This document shows positions 37,071 to 45,031 of a stretch of 64,000 bases of DNA, in pieces. How positions within the stretch are numbered: position 1 is the first letter of the stretch; every line of letters starts with the position of its first letter. The stretch lies in NCBI RefSeq assembly GCF_000364605.1, contig NZ_KB822577.1, positions 186,001-250,000 on the forward strand, given 5' to 3'. The translations under genes were made by a program, and so were the position numbers. The DNA is from Nocardioides sp. Iso805N. GTDB taxonomy: Bacteria > Actinomycetota > Actinomycetes > Propionibacteriales > Nocardioidaceae. Under the pieces are notes generated by a model. It saw only the letters and a list, made by a program, of their open reading frames with translations, was not told where the DNA came from and ran no database searches.

Positions 37071-37649
37071 ATGGACCTCAGCGGACGTCAGGCAGCGCTG
37101 CTGCTGACGCTGCCGCCCACCTCGCTCACTCAGCGATCTGCACGACGGGTGCTGGCGTGCGGCCTTGCCGGCACGCCGCGGATCGGCGGCAGTACGTGGC
37201 TCTATGACGATGATGCGATCTCCGCGCTCCGAGCCCGGCCGACCATCGGCGCGCAGGAGTGCGCGCGGCGCTTCCCCCATGGGATCTTCGTCAGCCGACG
37301 ACAAGTCGACGTGCGATGGCCTTCGGCGCAACGACGCCAGACTCTCGGTCGCGGCTGGCCGATCGGGCTGGTGACCCAGCTGCTCATCGTCGCCCGTCTC
37401 GCCACCGACGGCTTCCTGCCCCTGGTCGCCACGGTCGGAGGCTTCGTCGTTGACGGGTTCGACGTCACCGGCGTTGCCATGTCGGGCGGCGGCGACGGCA
37501 ACGACGGCACCACGCACGACTTCACCCTCGCGGACCCGGGCGAGTGGTTCGACCAGCTCCGCGAGACCCGGGTGCCGACCGGACGGGGCCGGGAGTGGAC
37601 GATGCCGGGCTGGGAAGCCCCGCGGAAGCTACGGCTCAGCGGTGCCTGA
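37071..37649 (+). CDS. Hypothetical protein, possible small HTH at the N-terminus
   Basis: About 192 residues from ATG 37071 (203 if GTG 37038 is used). The first 65 residues (MDLSGRQAALLLTLPPTSLT, then SARRVLACGLAGTPRIGGST and WLYDDDAISAL) resemble helix-turn-helix modules of the excisionase/AlpA type, in which a winged helix recognises DNA. The remainder has a hydrophobic stretch (VTQLLIVARLATDGFLPLVA) and a Gly/Asp loop. I do not recognise a full family. GAACGT seven bases upstream of the ATG could be a weak -10. Located between purD and purB without an obvious link. Confidence 0.5.
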   Translation: MDLSGRQAALLLTLPPTSLTQRSARRVLACGLAGTPRIGGSTWLYDDDAISALRARPTIGAQECARRFPHGIFVSRRQVDVRWPSAQRRQTLGRGWPIGLVTQLLIVARLATDGFLPLVATVGGFVVDGFDVTGVAMSGGGDGNDGTTHDFTLADPGEWFDQLRETRVPTGRGREWTMPGWEAPRKLRLSGA

Positions 37650-37692
37650 CCGCGCGAAGTGGTCGCGTTGGCAGTCCTCGCCGTTCGAATGG

Positions 37693-37698
37693 GAGAAT
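37693..37698 (+). promoter_or_regulatory. Possible -10 element of purB
   Basis: GAGAAT ends eight bases before GTG 37707, with no ribosome site in between; a weaker match to TANNNT than elsewhere in the window. Confidence 0.4.
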
Positions 37699-37706
37699 GA
37701 CCCACC

Positions 37707-39125
37707 GTGACCGTCCCGAACGTCCTCGCCACCCGCTACGCCGCCGACGACCTGGCCCGGATCTGGAGCCCGGAGCACAAGATCGTGCTCGAGCGGCAGC
37801 TCTGGATCGCCGTCCTGAAGGCACAGCGCGACCTCGGCATCGACGTACCGGGCGGAGTGGTCGAGGCCTACGAGAAGGTCGTCGACCAGGTCGACCTCGC
37901 GAGCATCGCGGCGCGGGAGCGTGTCACCCGGCACGACGTGAAGGCACGGATCGAGGAGTTCTCCGACCTCGCCGGGCATGAGCACATCCACAAGGGCATG
38001 ACCTCACGTGACCTGACCGAGAACGTCGAGCAGCTCCAGGTCCTGACCTCGCTGCGGATCATCCGCGATCGCGCCGTCGCTGCGCTGGCCCGGCTCGGCC
38101 GCCTGGCCGCCGAGCACGAGGCCACCGTGATGGCCGGCCGCTCGCACAACGTGGCCGCGCAGGCGACCACGCTCGGCAAGCGGTTCGCGACCGTCGCCGA
38201 CGAGATGCTGGTCGGTCTCGACCGGGTCGAGAACCTGATCTCCCGCTATCCGCTGCGCGGCATCAAGGGCCCGATGGGTACGGCGCAGGACATGCTCGAC
38301 CTGCTCGATGGCGACGAGACCAAGCTGGAGCAGCTGGAGGCGCGCGTGGCTCAGCATCTCGGCTTCGCCGACGTCTTCACCAGCGTCGGCCAGGTCTACC
38401 CGCGCTCGCTGGACTTCGACACCGTCTCGGCGCTGGTGCAGCTCTCGGCCGGTCCGTCCAACCTGGCCACCACGATCCGTCTCATGGCCGGGAACGAGCT
38501 GGTCACCGAGGGCTTCAAGGAGGGTCAGGTCGGCTCGTCGGCGATGCCGCACAAGATGAACTCCCGCTCCTGCGAGCGGGTCAACGGCCTCTCGGTGGTG
38601 CTTCGGGGCTACCTCAGCATGATCGGCGAGCTCGCCGGCGACCAGTGGAACGAGGGCGACGTCTCCGACTCCGTCGTACGCCGCGTCGCCCTGCCCGACG
38701 CGTTCTTCGCCGCCGACGGCCTGTTCCAGACCTTCCTCACTGTGCTGGACGAGTTCGGCGCCTTCCCGGCGGTGATCCAGCGCGAGCTGGACCGCTACCT
38801 GCCCTTCCTCTCGACCACCAAGGTGCTGATGGCGGCGGTGCGCAACGGCGTGGGCCGCGAGGCCGCGCACGAGGCGATCAAGGAGGCGGCCGTCGGTACT
38901 GCTCTGGCGATGCGCCAGGGCCAGGCCGAGAACGACGTCTTCGCCAAGCTCGCCGCCGATCCCCGTCTGGGCCTGACCCAGGAGCAGCTCGCCGGCCTGG
39001 TGGCCGAGCCGATCACCTTCACCGGCGCCGCCGTCGCCCAGGTGCAGGCGGTGGTGCGCCGGGTCGAAGCGGTCGCCGCGGCGCATCCTGAGGCGGCTGA
39101 CTACCAGCCCGGGGAGATCCTCTAG
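37707..39125 (+). CDS. purB: Adenylosuccinate lyase
   Basis: 472 residues of the fumarase/aspartase superfamily. The signature loop GSSAMPHKMNSRSCERVNG carries the catalytic Ser. The helical core includes MAGRSHNVAAQATTLGKRF with the catalytic His region and QVYPRSLDFDTVSALVQLS. It cleaves SAICAR to AICAR and adenylosuccinate to AMP, releasing fumarate. GTG 37707 is the likely start. The Nudix gene follows after three bases, so they form an operon. Confidence 0.96.
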   Translation: MTVPNVLATRYAADDLARIWSPEHKIVLERQLWIAVLKAQRDLGIDVPGGVVEAYEKVVDQVDLASIAARERVTRHDVKARIEEFSDLAGHEHIHKGMTSRDLTENVEQLQVLTSLRIIRDRAVAALARLGRLAAEHEATVMAGRSHNVAAQATTLGKRFATVADEMLVGLDRVENLISRYPLRGIKGPMGTAQDMLDLLDGDETKLEQLEARVAQHLGFADVFTSVGQVYPRSLDFDTVSALVQLSAGPSNLATTIRLMAGNELVTEGFKEGQVGSSAMPHKMNSRSCERVNGLSVVLRGYLSMIGELAGDQWNEGDVSDSVVRRVALPDAFFAADGLFQTFLTVLDEFGAFPAVIQRELDRYLPFLSTTKVLMAAVRNGVGREAAHEAIKEAAVGTALAMRQGQAENDVFAKLAADPRLGLTQEQLAGLVAEPITFTGAAVAQVQAVVRRVEAVAAAHPEAADYQPGEIL

Positions 39126-39128
39126 CCG

Positions 39129-39578
39129 GTGGTCTCACGTCGAGACGCCTCACCCATCGGGTCCCCGGGGGCCGAGCGAGTCGAGACCATCGTCGTCGCA
39201 GCGGTGGTGCTGCGCGACGATGCGGGCCGGGTGCTGAGCGTGCGCAAGCGCGGCACCAGCCGGTTCATGCTGCCCGGCGGGAAGCCGGAGCCCGGCGAGA
39301 CGCCGGGCCAGACCGCCGTACGCGAGGTCGCCGAGGAGCTCGGTGCCGCACTCGATCCGGCACAGCTGGTGCTGCTGGGCGAGTTCGAGGCCGCGGCCGC
39401 CAACGAGCCTGGACACGTCGTACGCTCGACCGTCTTCACGCACCCGGCGCGCGTCGTCGCGGTGGTGGCGGCCGAGATCGAGGAACTGCGCTGGGCGACC
39501 CTCGACGAGCTCGAGACCGATCCGGCCGTCGCCGAGCTGACCAGCCGACGGGTGGTCCCGGCGTTGCGCGCGATCTGA
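39129..39578 (+). CDS. Nudix hydrolase (MutT-like)
   Basis: 149 residues. The full Nudix box GKPEPGETPGQTAVREVAEELG is present, with FMLPGG directly in front. It probably hydrolyses a nucleotide derivative; sanitation of the purine nucleotide pool would fit its position three bases after purB, but this is inferred. GTG 39129 is the only start near the operon junction. It ends six bases before the stop of the convergent GGDEF-EAL gene. It differs from the Nudix protein at 4758. Confidence 0.88.
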   Translation: MVSRRDASPIGSPGAERVETIVVAAVVLRDDAGRVLSVRKRGTSRFMLPGGKPEPGETPGQTAVREVAEELGAALDPAQLVLLGEFEAAAANEPGHVVRSTVFTHPARVVAVVAAEIEELRWATLDELETDPAVAELTSRRVVPALRAI

Positions 39579-39584
39579 GAGGCC

Positions 39585-42365
39585 TCAGTTCGTCGGCATG
39601 GACGGGTTCGGCACCCGTCGGTCAGGACCCGGCAGCAGCAGCGGTGCCTCCGTGGCCCAGTACGTCGCGAAGGCCTCGGCCGGCATCGGCTTGCTGATCA
39701 GGAACCCCTGGATCAGGGGACAGCCCATCTCCTCCAGCAGCGCGCGTTGCTCGACGGTCTCGACGCCCTCGGCGACGGCCGTGATGCCGCAGGCGGCTGC
39801 GAGCCGGATCACCGCGGCGACGATCTCGGTGTCGACCGCGTTGTCGCCGAGCCCTGCGAGGAACGTGCGGTCCACCTTGACCACGTCGACCGGGAACTGC
39901 TTGAGGTAGGACAGTGAGGAGTAGCCGGTGCCGAAGTCATCGATGGCGAGCTGCAGCCCGAGCCGCTTGAGCTGGCGCAGCGAGGTGATCGCTGCCTCGG
40001 CGTCGCGCATGATCACCGTTTCGGTGATCTCCAGGCACAGCTGCTCGGGCCGAAGCTCGGTGCGCTTGAGAACCTCACCGATCTCGCCGACGATGTTGGG
40101 CCTGCTGAGCTGGTGGGCGGAGAGGTTGACGCTGATCTCCAGCGGCGGCAGCTCGGGGTGGGCGAGTGTCCACTCCTGCGCCTGCCGGCAGGCCTCCTCC
40201 ATCACCCATGCCCCGAGCGGCACGATCAGGCCGGTCTCCTCGGCGAGCGGGATGAAGGTGTGCGGGGCCATCAGGCCGTCGGTGGAGTTCCAGCGCACCA
40301 GCGCCTCGGCACCGACGGCCTCGCCGGTGAGGGTGTCGACCAGCGGCTGGTAGTGCAGCACGAACTCCTGGTGGTCGAGAGCACGCCGCAACGCACCCTC
40401 CATCTCCAGCCTCGCGCGTGGGTTCTCGGCGCCCTCCGGCGCGAAGACCCGGTACTGCCCCTTGCCGGCCGCCTTGGCCATGTACGCCGCGGAGTCGGCC
40501 GCAGCGACCAGCTCTTCGCGCGAGCCGGCCTGATCCGAGGTCGCGATGCCGATCGAGGCGCTGACGAACAGCTCGTGACCGTCCACGATGCAACCGTTGG
40601 CCAGGGCTTCGAGGATCCGCTGTGCGATGGACGTGGCGTGGTGGACGTCGGTGACGTCCTCGAGCAGGATGGCGAACTCGTCACCGCCGAGCCGTGCGCA
40701 GGTGTCCTCGCGGCGCAGCGAGCGGCGCAGGATGTGGGCCACCTGGACCAGCAGCGAGTCGCCGGCCGGGTGGCCGTAGGAGTCGTTGACCAGCTTGAAC
40801 CGGTCGAGGTCGACCATCAGGAGCGCGCTCTTGGTGTGGTGGCGCTCGGCCAGCAGCAGGGCGTGGTCGAGCCTGTCCTCGAAGAGGCGTCGGTTGGGCA
40901 GGTAGGTCAGCGGGTCGTGGAAGGCGAGGTAGGTGAGCTTCTCCTCGAACGCCTTGCGCTCGGTGATGTCGTGGATGACCAGCACGACGCCGGTCTGCGG
41001 CTCGGTCAGCCCGGTCGCGGTGAAGGAGACGGGGGTCCGCGCATCGCCGGCGAGGAGGACCGCGTCGGTGTCGCGCTTGCCGCTGTGCGAGCCGGCCAGC
41101 GCGGTGAGGTCGACGGGGCCGTCGTGGCCGGTCAGTCCGAACACGTGGTCGGCGACACGGCCGACCAGGTCCTCGCAGCCGACGAGGCGCTGCGAGGCCG
41201 GGTTGGCGAAGGTGACGACGCCGGAGGCATCGATGGCCAGCACGCCCTCGCTCTGGCTGTCGGTGATCGCCGACATGTGTGCGAGCAGGCGTGCGTTGCG
41301 TAGCGCCGCACTGCCGACGGTCGCCAGCGTGCTCAGGGCCGAGCGCTCGCTGTCGAGCCAGGAGCCGCCGCCGATGCGATCGACGACCTGGAGCGTGATG
41401 TCATCGACGTTCGCCTGCAGCGCACCGGGCGGGCACGGGGTGCTCGGGTCGACCAGCACCGCCTCACGCGCGTGCAGCACCGACATCGCGGAGCTGAGCA
41501 GCTGCTCGCGGACTGCCTCCGGATCGTCGGAGTTCCGCACGGCGACGACCGCCTCGCGTAGTGCCTCCGCGGCGAGCCGCGCCTGCCGCTGGACCACGAC
41601 CGCGACGTACGCACGCTCCACGGTCAGACCGAGGGCGATCGCGGGTATGGCCATCCAGGGGTGCTCGGCCACCGCGACGCCGGCGACGATGCCGAACAGA
41701 AGGGCGCCGAAGTTGGCGACCTCACGGCTGCGCCACTGCTCCCACAGACCGCGGATCAGCGAATGGCCGGTGGCCAGGCGGACGATGGCGGCGACCGCTA
41801 CCGAGGAGACGGCGGCGAAGACGAGGCCACCGCACCCACCGGCGACGATGGCCATCGGCGTGATCGGTTCGCCGGGACCGGCGCCGCCGGCCCGGGCCAC
41901 CGCATAGCCGAGAAGACAGGCGAGCACGGTCTGGCCGACATTGAAGAGCACCTTGACCGCCGCGCGTCGAGCGAGGAGGTTGCCGACCAGTGAAGCGACG
42001 GCAACGGCGGCGCCCACCTCGACGGGGCTGAGCATGAGCACCATCGGGAGGAAGAGCGCCTCGTCCAGGTGATCGGACTCGATGCCGCCGTGACGGTGCA
42101 CCAGGCGGTTGGGGCGGATGTGCGTGAACGCGAGGAGAGCCGTCAGCACCAGCAGTGCCACAGGATCGGCGAACGCGTCCCCGTGCGCATTTGCCCCGGC
42201 GAAGGCGATGACCACCACCGCCGCGACGGCCACCGAGATGCACACGATGGCGAGGCCGCGCGAGGAGAGCACGCGCGGCTGGTCGGTGAGCTGTGGATCC
42301 GCGGAGGTGCGGTCATCGACCGCCGCGGCACGCCCCTCGGACTCCGGAACATGCCGCCCTCCCAA
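39585..42365 (-). CDS. Membrane-bound GGDEF-EAL protein (c-di-GMP synthesis/breakdown)
   Basis: About 926 residues from TTG 42365. Seven or eight membrane helices lie in the first third, then a GAF-like region, a PAS domain (AITDSQSEGVLAIDASGVVT), a GGDEF domain (CARLGGDEFAILLEDV, intact) and an EAL domain (AEALVRWNSTDG, IDDFGTGYSSLSYLKQFPVD, KVDRTFLAG, AEGVET, all intact). Both activities could work. The start is unclear: GTG 42272 would drop 31 residues, and ATG 42428 would overlap the protease stop and translate through its terminator. A GGGAGG-ATG at 42352 is out of frame. Downstream of the S8 protease gene on the same strand. Confidence 0.85.
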   Translation of the reverse strand: MGGRHVPESEGRAAAVDDRTSADPQLTDQPRVLSSRGLAIVCISVAVAAVVVIAFAGANAHGDAFADPVALLVLTALLAFTHIRPNRLVHRHGGIESDHLDEALFLPMVLMLSPVEVGAAVAVASLVGNLLARRAAVKVLFNVGQTVLACLLGYAVARAGGAGPGEPITPMAIVAGGCGGLVFAAVSSVAVAAIVRLATGHSLIRGLWEQWRSREVANFGALLFGIVAGVAVAEHPWMAIPAIALGLTVERAYVAVVVQRQARLAAEALREAVVAVRNSDDPEAVREQLLSSAMSVLHAREAVLVDPSTPCPPGALQANVDDITLQVVDRIGGGSWLDSERSALSTLATVGSAALRNARLLAHMSAITDSQSEGVLAIDASGVVTFANPASQRLVGCEDLVGRVADHVFGLTGHDGPVDLTALAGSHSGKRDTDAVLLAGDARTPVSFTATGLTEPQTGVVLVIHDITERKAFEEKLTYLAFHDPLTYLPNRRLFEDRLDHALLLAERHHTKSALLMVDLDRFKLVNDSYGHPAGDSLLVQVAHILRRSLRREDTCARLGGDEFAILLEDVTDVHHATSIAQRILEALANGCIVDGHELFVSASIGIATSDQAGSREELVAAADSAAYMAKAAGKGQYRVFAPEGAENPRARLEMEGALRRALDHQEFVLHYQPLVDTLTGEAVGAEALVRWNSTDGLMAPHTFIPLAEETGLIVPLGAWVMEEACRQAQEWTLAHPELPPLEISVNLSAHQLSRPNIVGEIGEVLKRTELRPEQLCLEITETVIMRDAEAAITSLRQLKRLGLQLAIDDFGTGYSSLSYLKQFPVDVVKVDRTFLAGLGDNAVDTEIVAAVIRLAAACGITAVAEGVETVEQRALLEEMGCPLIQGFLISKPMPAEAFATYWATEAPLLLPGPDRRVPNPSMPTN

Positions 42366-42373
42366 CGCGGCCG

Positions 42374-42403
42374 AGCCCGCAGGGTCCGAGGACCCTGCGG
42401 GCT
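42374..42403 (-). terminator. Perfect hairpin after the S8 protease gene
   Basis: AGCCCGCAGGGTCC and its exact complement separated by two bases, just after the protease stop. It argues that the GGDEF-EAL gene starts downstream of it. Confidence 0.75.
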
Positions 42404-42418
42404 GCCGTGACGGTGGGA

Positions 42419-44038
42419 TCAGTTCCATGCAGTGGACCAGAATCCCATCGAGGTCCAGGCGATGCTGTTCCAGGCGGTGGAGTTCCAGGCGGTGGAGTTC
42501 CAGGCGGTGCTGTTCCAGGCGGTGGAGTTCCAGGCGGTGGAGTTCCAGGCGGTGGAGTTCCAGGCGGTGGAGTTCCACGCCGCGTCGTTCCAGGCGGTGG
42601 AGTTCCAGGCAGTGCTGTTCCACGCCGTGGAGTTCCAGGCGGTCGAGTCACCGCCGGTCGGCTTGCCGGCGTCAGCCAGCGAGCCCTGGGAGGCGGCAAC
42701 GGAACCGGAACCGTCCGAAGTGTCCAGGCCCTTGTTGGGAGACGGCGCCGTGTCGGCGGCGAGGAGGGCAGGAATGTTGAGCTCGCCCTGACCCTGGGCA
42801 GTGGTCGGCGCATCCGGCAGCGGCACCGCGCTGCGCATCAGCATGCCCTTGATGTGGTTGTTGGTCAGGTTGGGTCGCTGCTGGAGCAGGAGTGCGACCG
42901 CGCCGGCGACCTGAGGAGCGGCGAACGACGTACCGCTACCGCGGAAGTAGCTCGACCCGACCTCGGAGTCGGGGTAGGTGGTGTCGACCGTCGAACCCGG
43001 CGAGCGGCTCGAGACGATGTGGGTGCCGGGAGCGACCAGATCGGGCTTGGCGAGTCCGGCCGCGGTCGGACCGGTGGAGGAGAAGGGCGCGATGGAGTCG
43101 TCGTCGGTCCCCAGCGTGGTGCCGTCGTCGCTCGCGCCGACCGTGATCACGTACGGGTCGTCGGCCGGCTTCCCGATGCCGCCGCTTCCGTTGTTGCCAG
43201 CCGCGACAGTGACGACCAGGCCGGCGCGCCACGCGCCCTCGACGGCCGCGTCGAGGGGGTCGATCCGCCAGTCCTGGGTGGAGTCGGTGCCCAGTGAGAG
43301 GTTGAGCACGCGGATGTTGTCCTTGGCGGCGTGGTTGACTGCCCATTGCACGGCGGTGATCACCCGCAGGACGTCGCTGGAGCCGTCCGCACCGGCCACC
43401 TTGAGGGCGACCAGGTTCGCGCCAGGTGCGACACCCTTGATCGCGCCCTCGGAGCCCGTACCGGAGCCGGCGATCGTGCCGGCGACGAAGGTGCCGTGCC
43501 CGAAGCTGTCGGTGGTGTAGCTGCCCTCACCGGAGAAGTCGTAGCCATCGATGACCTTGCCAGCCAGGTCACCGGTGTCGCTGATGCCGGTGTCGATCAC
43601 CGCGACGCCGACGCCCTTGCCGTCGATGCCGTTCGCCCAGGCGCTGGTGGCACCGTCGACCTGGGGATAGATTGCCGAGGCGTCGTGGCTGTCCTGGCCC
43701 CAGTCGGCGTCGGCGACGCTGACAGGCACGTTCTCGGTGACGTTCAGGCCGAGGGCGATGAGCTGGGCACGCTCGGCGGCGCTCGCCTTCACCGAGAAGC
43801 CGCGGATGACCGGCAGGTCGGTGAAGCTGCTGTCGTGTCGCACCAGTTGCTTGCCCTGCAGCACGGCGGCCGCGGATCCGGTCACCAGGATAGTGGTGGT
43901 GGGCCCGCTCGAGGTGGCGGTCACTGACGGCACCCGGTCCGGGGCGGCCGCGTGGGCCGCGGGAGCCACGCCCAGGGAGAGGGTGAGGGTAACGAGGGTC
44001 GGAACGGCTCGGCGGAGCCGGCGCTGGAGAGGAAGCAC
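42419..44038 (-). CDS. Secreted subtilisin-family (S8) serine protease with STAWN repeat tail
   Basis: 539 residues. The signal peptide is about 1-31 (RRLRRAVPTLVTLTLSLG, cleavage near AHAAAP). A propeptide-like segment runs to about 125. The catalytic triad is complete: Asp149 (AVIDTGISD), His181 (FGHGTFVAG), Ser371 (GSGTSFAAPQVAG), with oxyanion Asn near 282-283. The protease domain ends near 420. The last 75 residues are 15 pentads, mostly STAWN (or DAAWN / SIAWT), preceded by a Gly/Ser linker. The tail carries a Trp every five residues, so it probably forms an extended or wall-binding structure, not a catalytic part. GTG 44038 has a weak AAAGAGGA site. Confidence 0.93.
   Translation of the reverse strand: MLPLQRRLRRAVPTLVTLTLSLGVAPAAHAAAPDRVPSVTATSSGPTTTILVTGSAAAVLQGKQLVRHDSSFTDLPVIRGFSVKASAAERAQLIALGLNVTENVPVSVADADWGQDSHDASAIYPQVDGATSAWANGIDGKGVGVAVIDTGISDTGDLAGKVIDGYDFSGEGSYTTDSFGHGTFVAGTIAGSGTGSEGAIKGVAPGANLVALKVAGADGSSDVLRVITAVQWAVNHAAKDNIRVLNLSLGTDSTQDWRIDPLDAAVEGAWRAGLVVTVAAGNNGSGGIGKPADDPYVITVGASDDGTTLGTDDDSIAPFSSTGPTAAGLAKPDLVAPGTHIVSSRSPGSTVDTTYPDSEVGSSYFRGSGTSFAAPQVAGAVALLLQQRPNLTNNHIKGMLMRSAVPLPDAPTTAQGQGELNIPALLAADTAPSPNKGLDTSDGSGSVAASQGSLADAGKPTGGDSTAWNSTAWNSTAWNSTAWNDAAWNSTAWNSTAWNSTAWNSTAWNSTAWNSTAWNSTAWNSIAWTSMGFWSTAWN
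42422..42646 (-). repeat. 15-bp in-frame tandem repeat encoding STAWN pentads
   Basis: Fifteen pentads ending at the protease stop codon. The core (12 units of xxAWN) is nearly exact at DNA level (GGAACTCCACCGCCT type). It makes open frames on both strands (FQAVE on the plus strand, LELHR on the minus), which are shadows. Confidence 0.9.
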
Positions 44039-44405
44039 GGTGATCGATCCTCTTTTCTTGCGCCCGTCACAGGAGACGTGCGCGTGGATTTGGGGCGGTG
44101 ACGCGCGTTCCGCCTACCTGTTCAGATCGGCTGGTGGCGAATGAATCCTAGGGCGGAACGTAAAGATTCGGGGGTCCCGATTTCTAGTGATTCCACCCCA
44201 GTGCCGGGCCATCTGGGACTCGCTCATTTCGTTGCCGATCTGAGGGCGGCCGTTGCCGTCCTGACGGTGAGATGTGGCACTTTTCTGGCTCAGAAACGGG
44301 CACGTGCTGCCGAGGAACCGGCACCCGGGACCGCACGTCGGAGATAGCCCCTACCCCAGGCCCTACCCCAGGCCCTACCCCAGGCCCTACCGGACCACTC
44401 CTGCC
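44039..44405. other. Non-coding interval upstream of the S8 protease gene
   Basis: 367 bases between the S8 start and the end of the DUF421 gene. No convincing ORF. It contains an AT-richer patch at about 44125-44200 that may hold the protease promoter, and a tandem repeat at 44349-44390. I see no RNA gene. Confidence 0.5.
44349..44390. repeat. 12-bp tandem repeat (CCCTACCCCAGG), three and a half copies
   Basis: Units at 44349-44360, 44361-44372, 44373-44384 and half of a fourth. It lies just outside the 3' end of the DUF421 gene. Slippage-prone; may vary among strains. Confidence 0.9.
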
Positions 44406-44963
44406 TCAGCGGGCCGCGAGCAGGGCGTCGATCTTGGCCTCGAGCCGCTGGATGTCCTGGACCGTCGCGGACTCCTCGCCGGGCTTGAGGGTGACGACGA
44501 TCGCGCCGCCCGGCTCGATCGAGATCTCTTCGACCTCCTCGACCCGGTTGGCGTTCTGACGGCGCAGCGCCGCTTCGACGTCGGCGCGGCGCAAACCCTC
44601 GGCTCGCAGAGCCTCGTCCTCCCAGTGCCCGTCACGGGCGAGCACCGTCGCGGTGCCCTCGAGGAGTCGCGCCAGCCGATCCGAGCGGCGCATGGAGCGC
44701 ACCACGATCGCGTTGGCGCCGACCAGCACGAACGCGCCGATCACACCGCCGAGCAACGAGTTGTCCGGCCCGATGATGGCGTTCTGCACGACGTTGGACA
44801 GCAGCAGCATCACGACCAGGTCGAAGGCGTTGAGCTGGGCAAGGTCGCGCTTGCCGAAGAGTCGCAGGATGACGGCCAGGACCAGGTAGACCACCACCGT
44901 GCGGATGACCTTGTCGCCGAGCGGGGTCTGGACGTGCATCAGCTCATTCCACATGCCGGCCAT
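44406..44963 (-). CDS. DUF421 (YetF/YcaP-type) membrane protein
   Basis: About 185 residues. Three membrane helices in the first 90 residues, with the family motif GKRDLAQLNAFDLVVMLLLS-NVVQNAIIG between them, then a cytoplasmic domain (VVRSMRRSDRLARLLEGTAT, and ADVEAALRRQNANRVEEVEE) of the DUF421 type, and an extra coiled-coil tail (IQRLEAKIDALLAAR). The function is unknown; in B. subtilis relatives occur in spore or membrane contexts. ATG 44963 or ATG 44954 can be the start (homologues begin MW..L). A 19-bp palindrome sits upstream, shared with the divergent gene. Confidence 0.85.
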   Translation of the reverse strand: MAGMWNELMHVQTPLGDKVIRTVVVYLVLAVILRLFGKRDLAQLNAFDLVVMLLLSNVVQNAIIGPDNSLLGGVIGAFVLVGANAIVVRSMRRSDRLARLLEGTATVLARDGHWEDEALRAEGLRRADVEAALRRQNANRVEEVEEISIEPGGAIVVTLKPGEESATVQDIQRLEAKIDALLAAR

Positions 44964-44986
44964 CGTCGCGATCCGCGGGTGGCTTG

Positions 44987-45005
44987 TCGACAATCCGATT
45001 GTCGA
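44987..45005. promoter_or_regulatory. 19-bp perfect palindrome in a divergent promoter region
   Basis: TCGACAATC-C-GATTGTCGA, between the DUF421 gene and the glycosidase-like gene, about 15 bases upstream of the TAAAGT element. Likely an operator for an unlinked regulator. Confidence 0.6.
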
Positions 45006-45019
45006 TCTCGCTGGTCGAC

Positions 45020-45025
45020 TAAAGT
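45020..45025 (+). promoter_or_regulatory. -10 element of the glycosidase-like gene
   Basis: TAAAGT ends six bases before ATG 45032, so leaderless. Confidence 0.6.
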
Positions 45026-45031
45026 GGCGAC

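Noticed and set aside
42429-42623. Extension of the GGDEF-EAL frame into LELHR repeats, and the FQAVEFQAV plus-strand frame
   Set aside because: Both are alternate readings of the STAWN repeat of the protease gene.
44141-44347. 68-residue plus-strand ORF upstream of the protease
   Set aside because: No ribosome site, odd codon use for this genome, no recognisable sequence.
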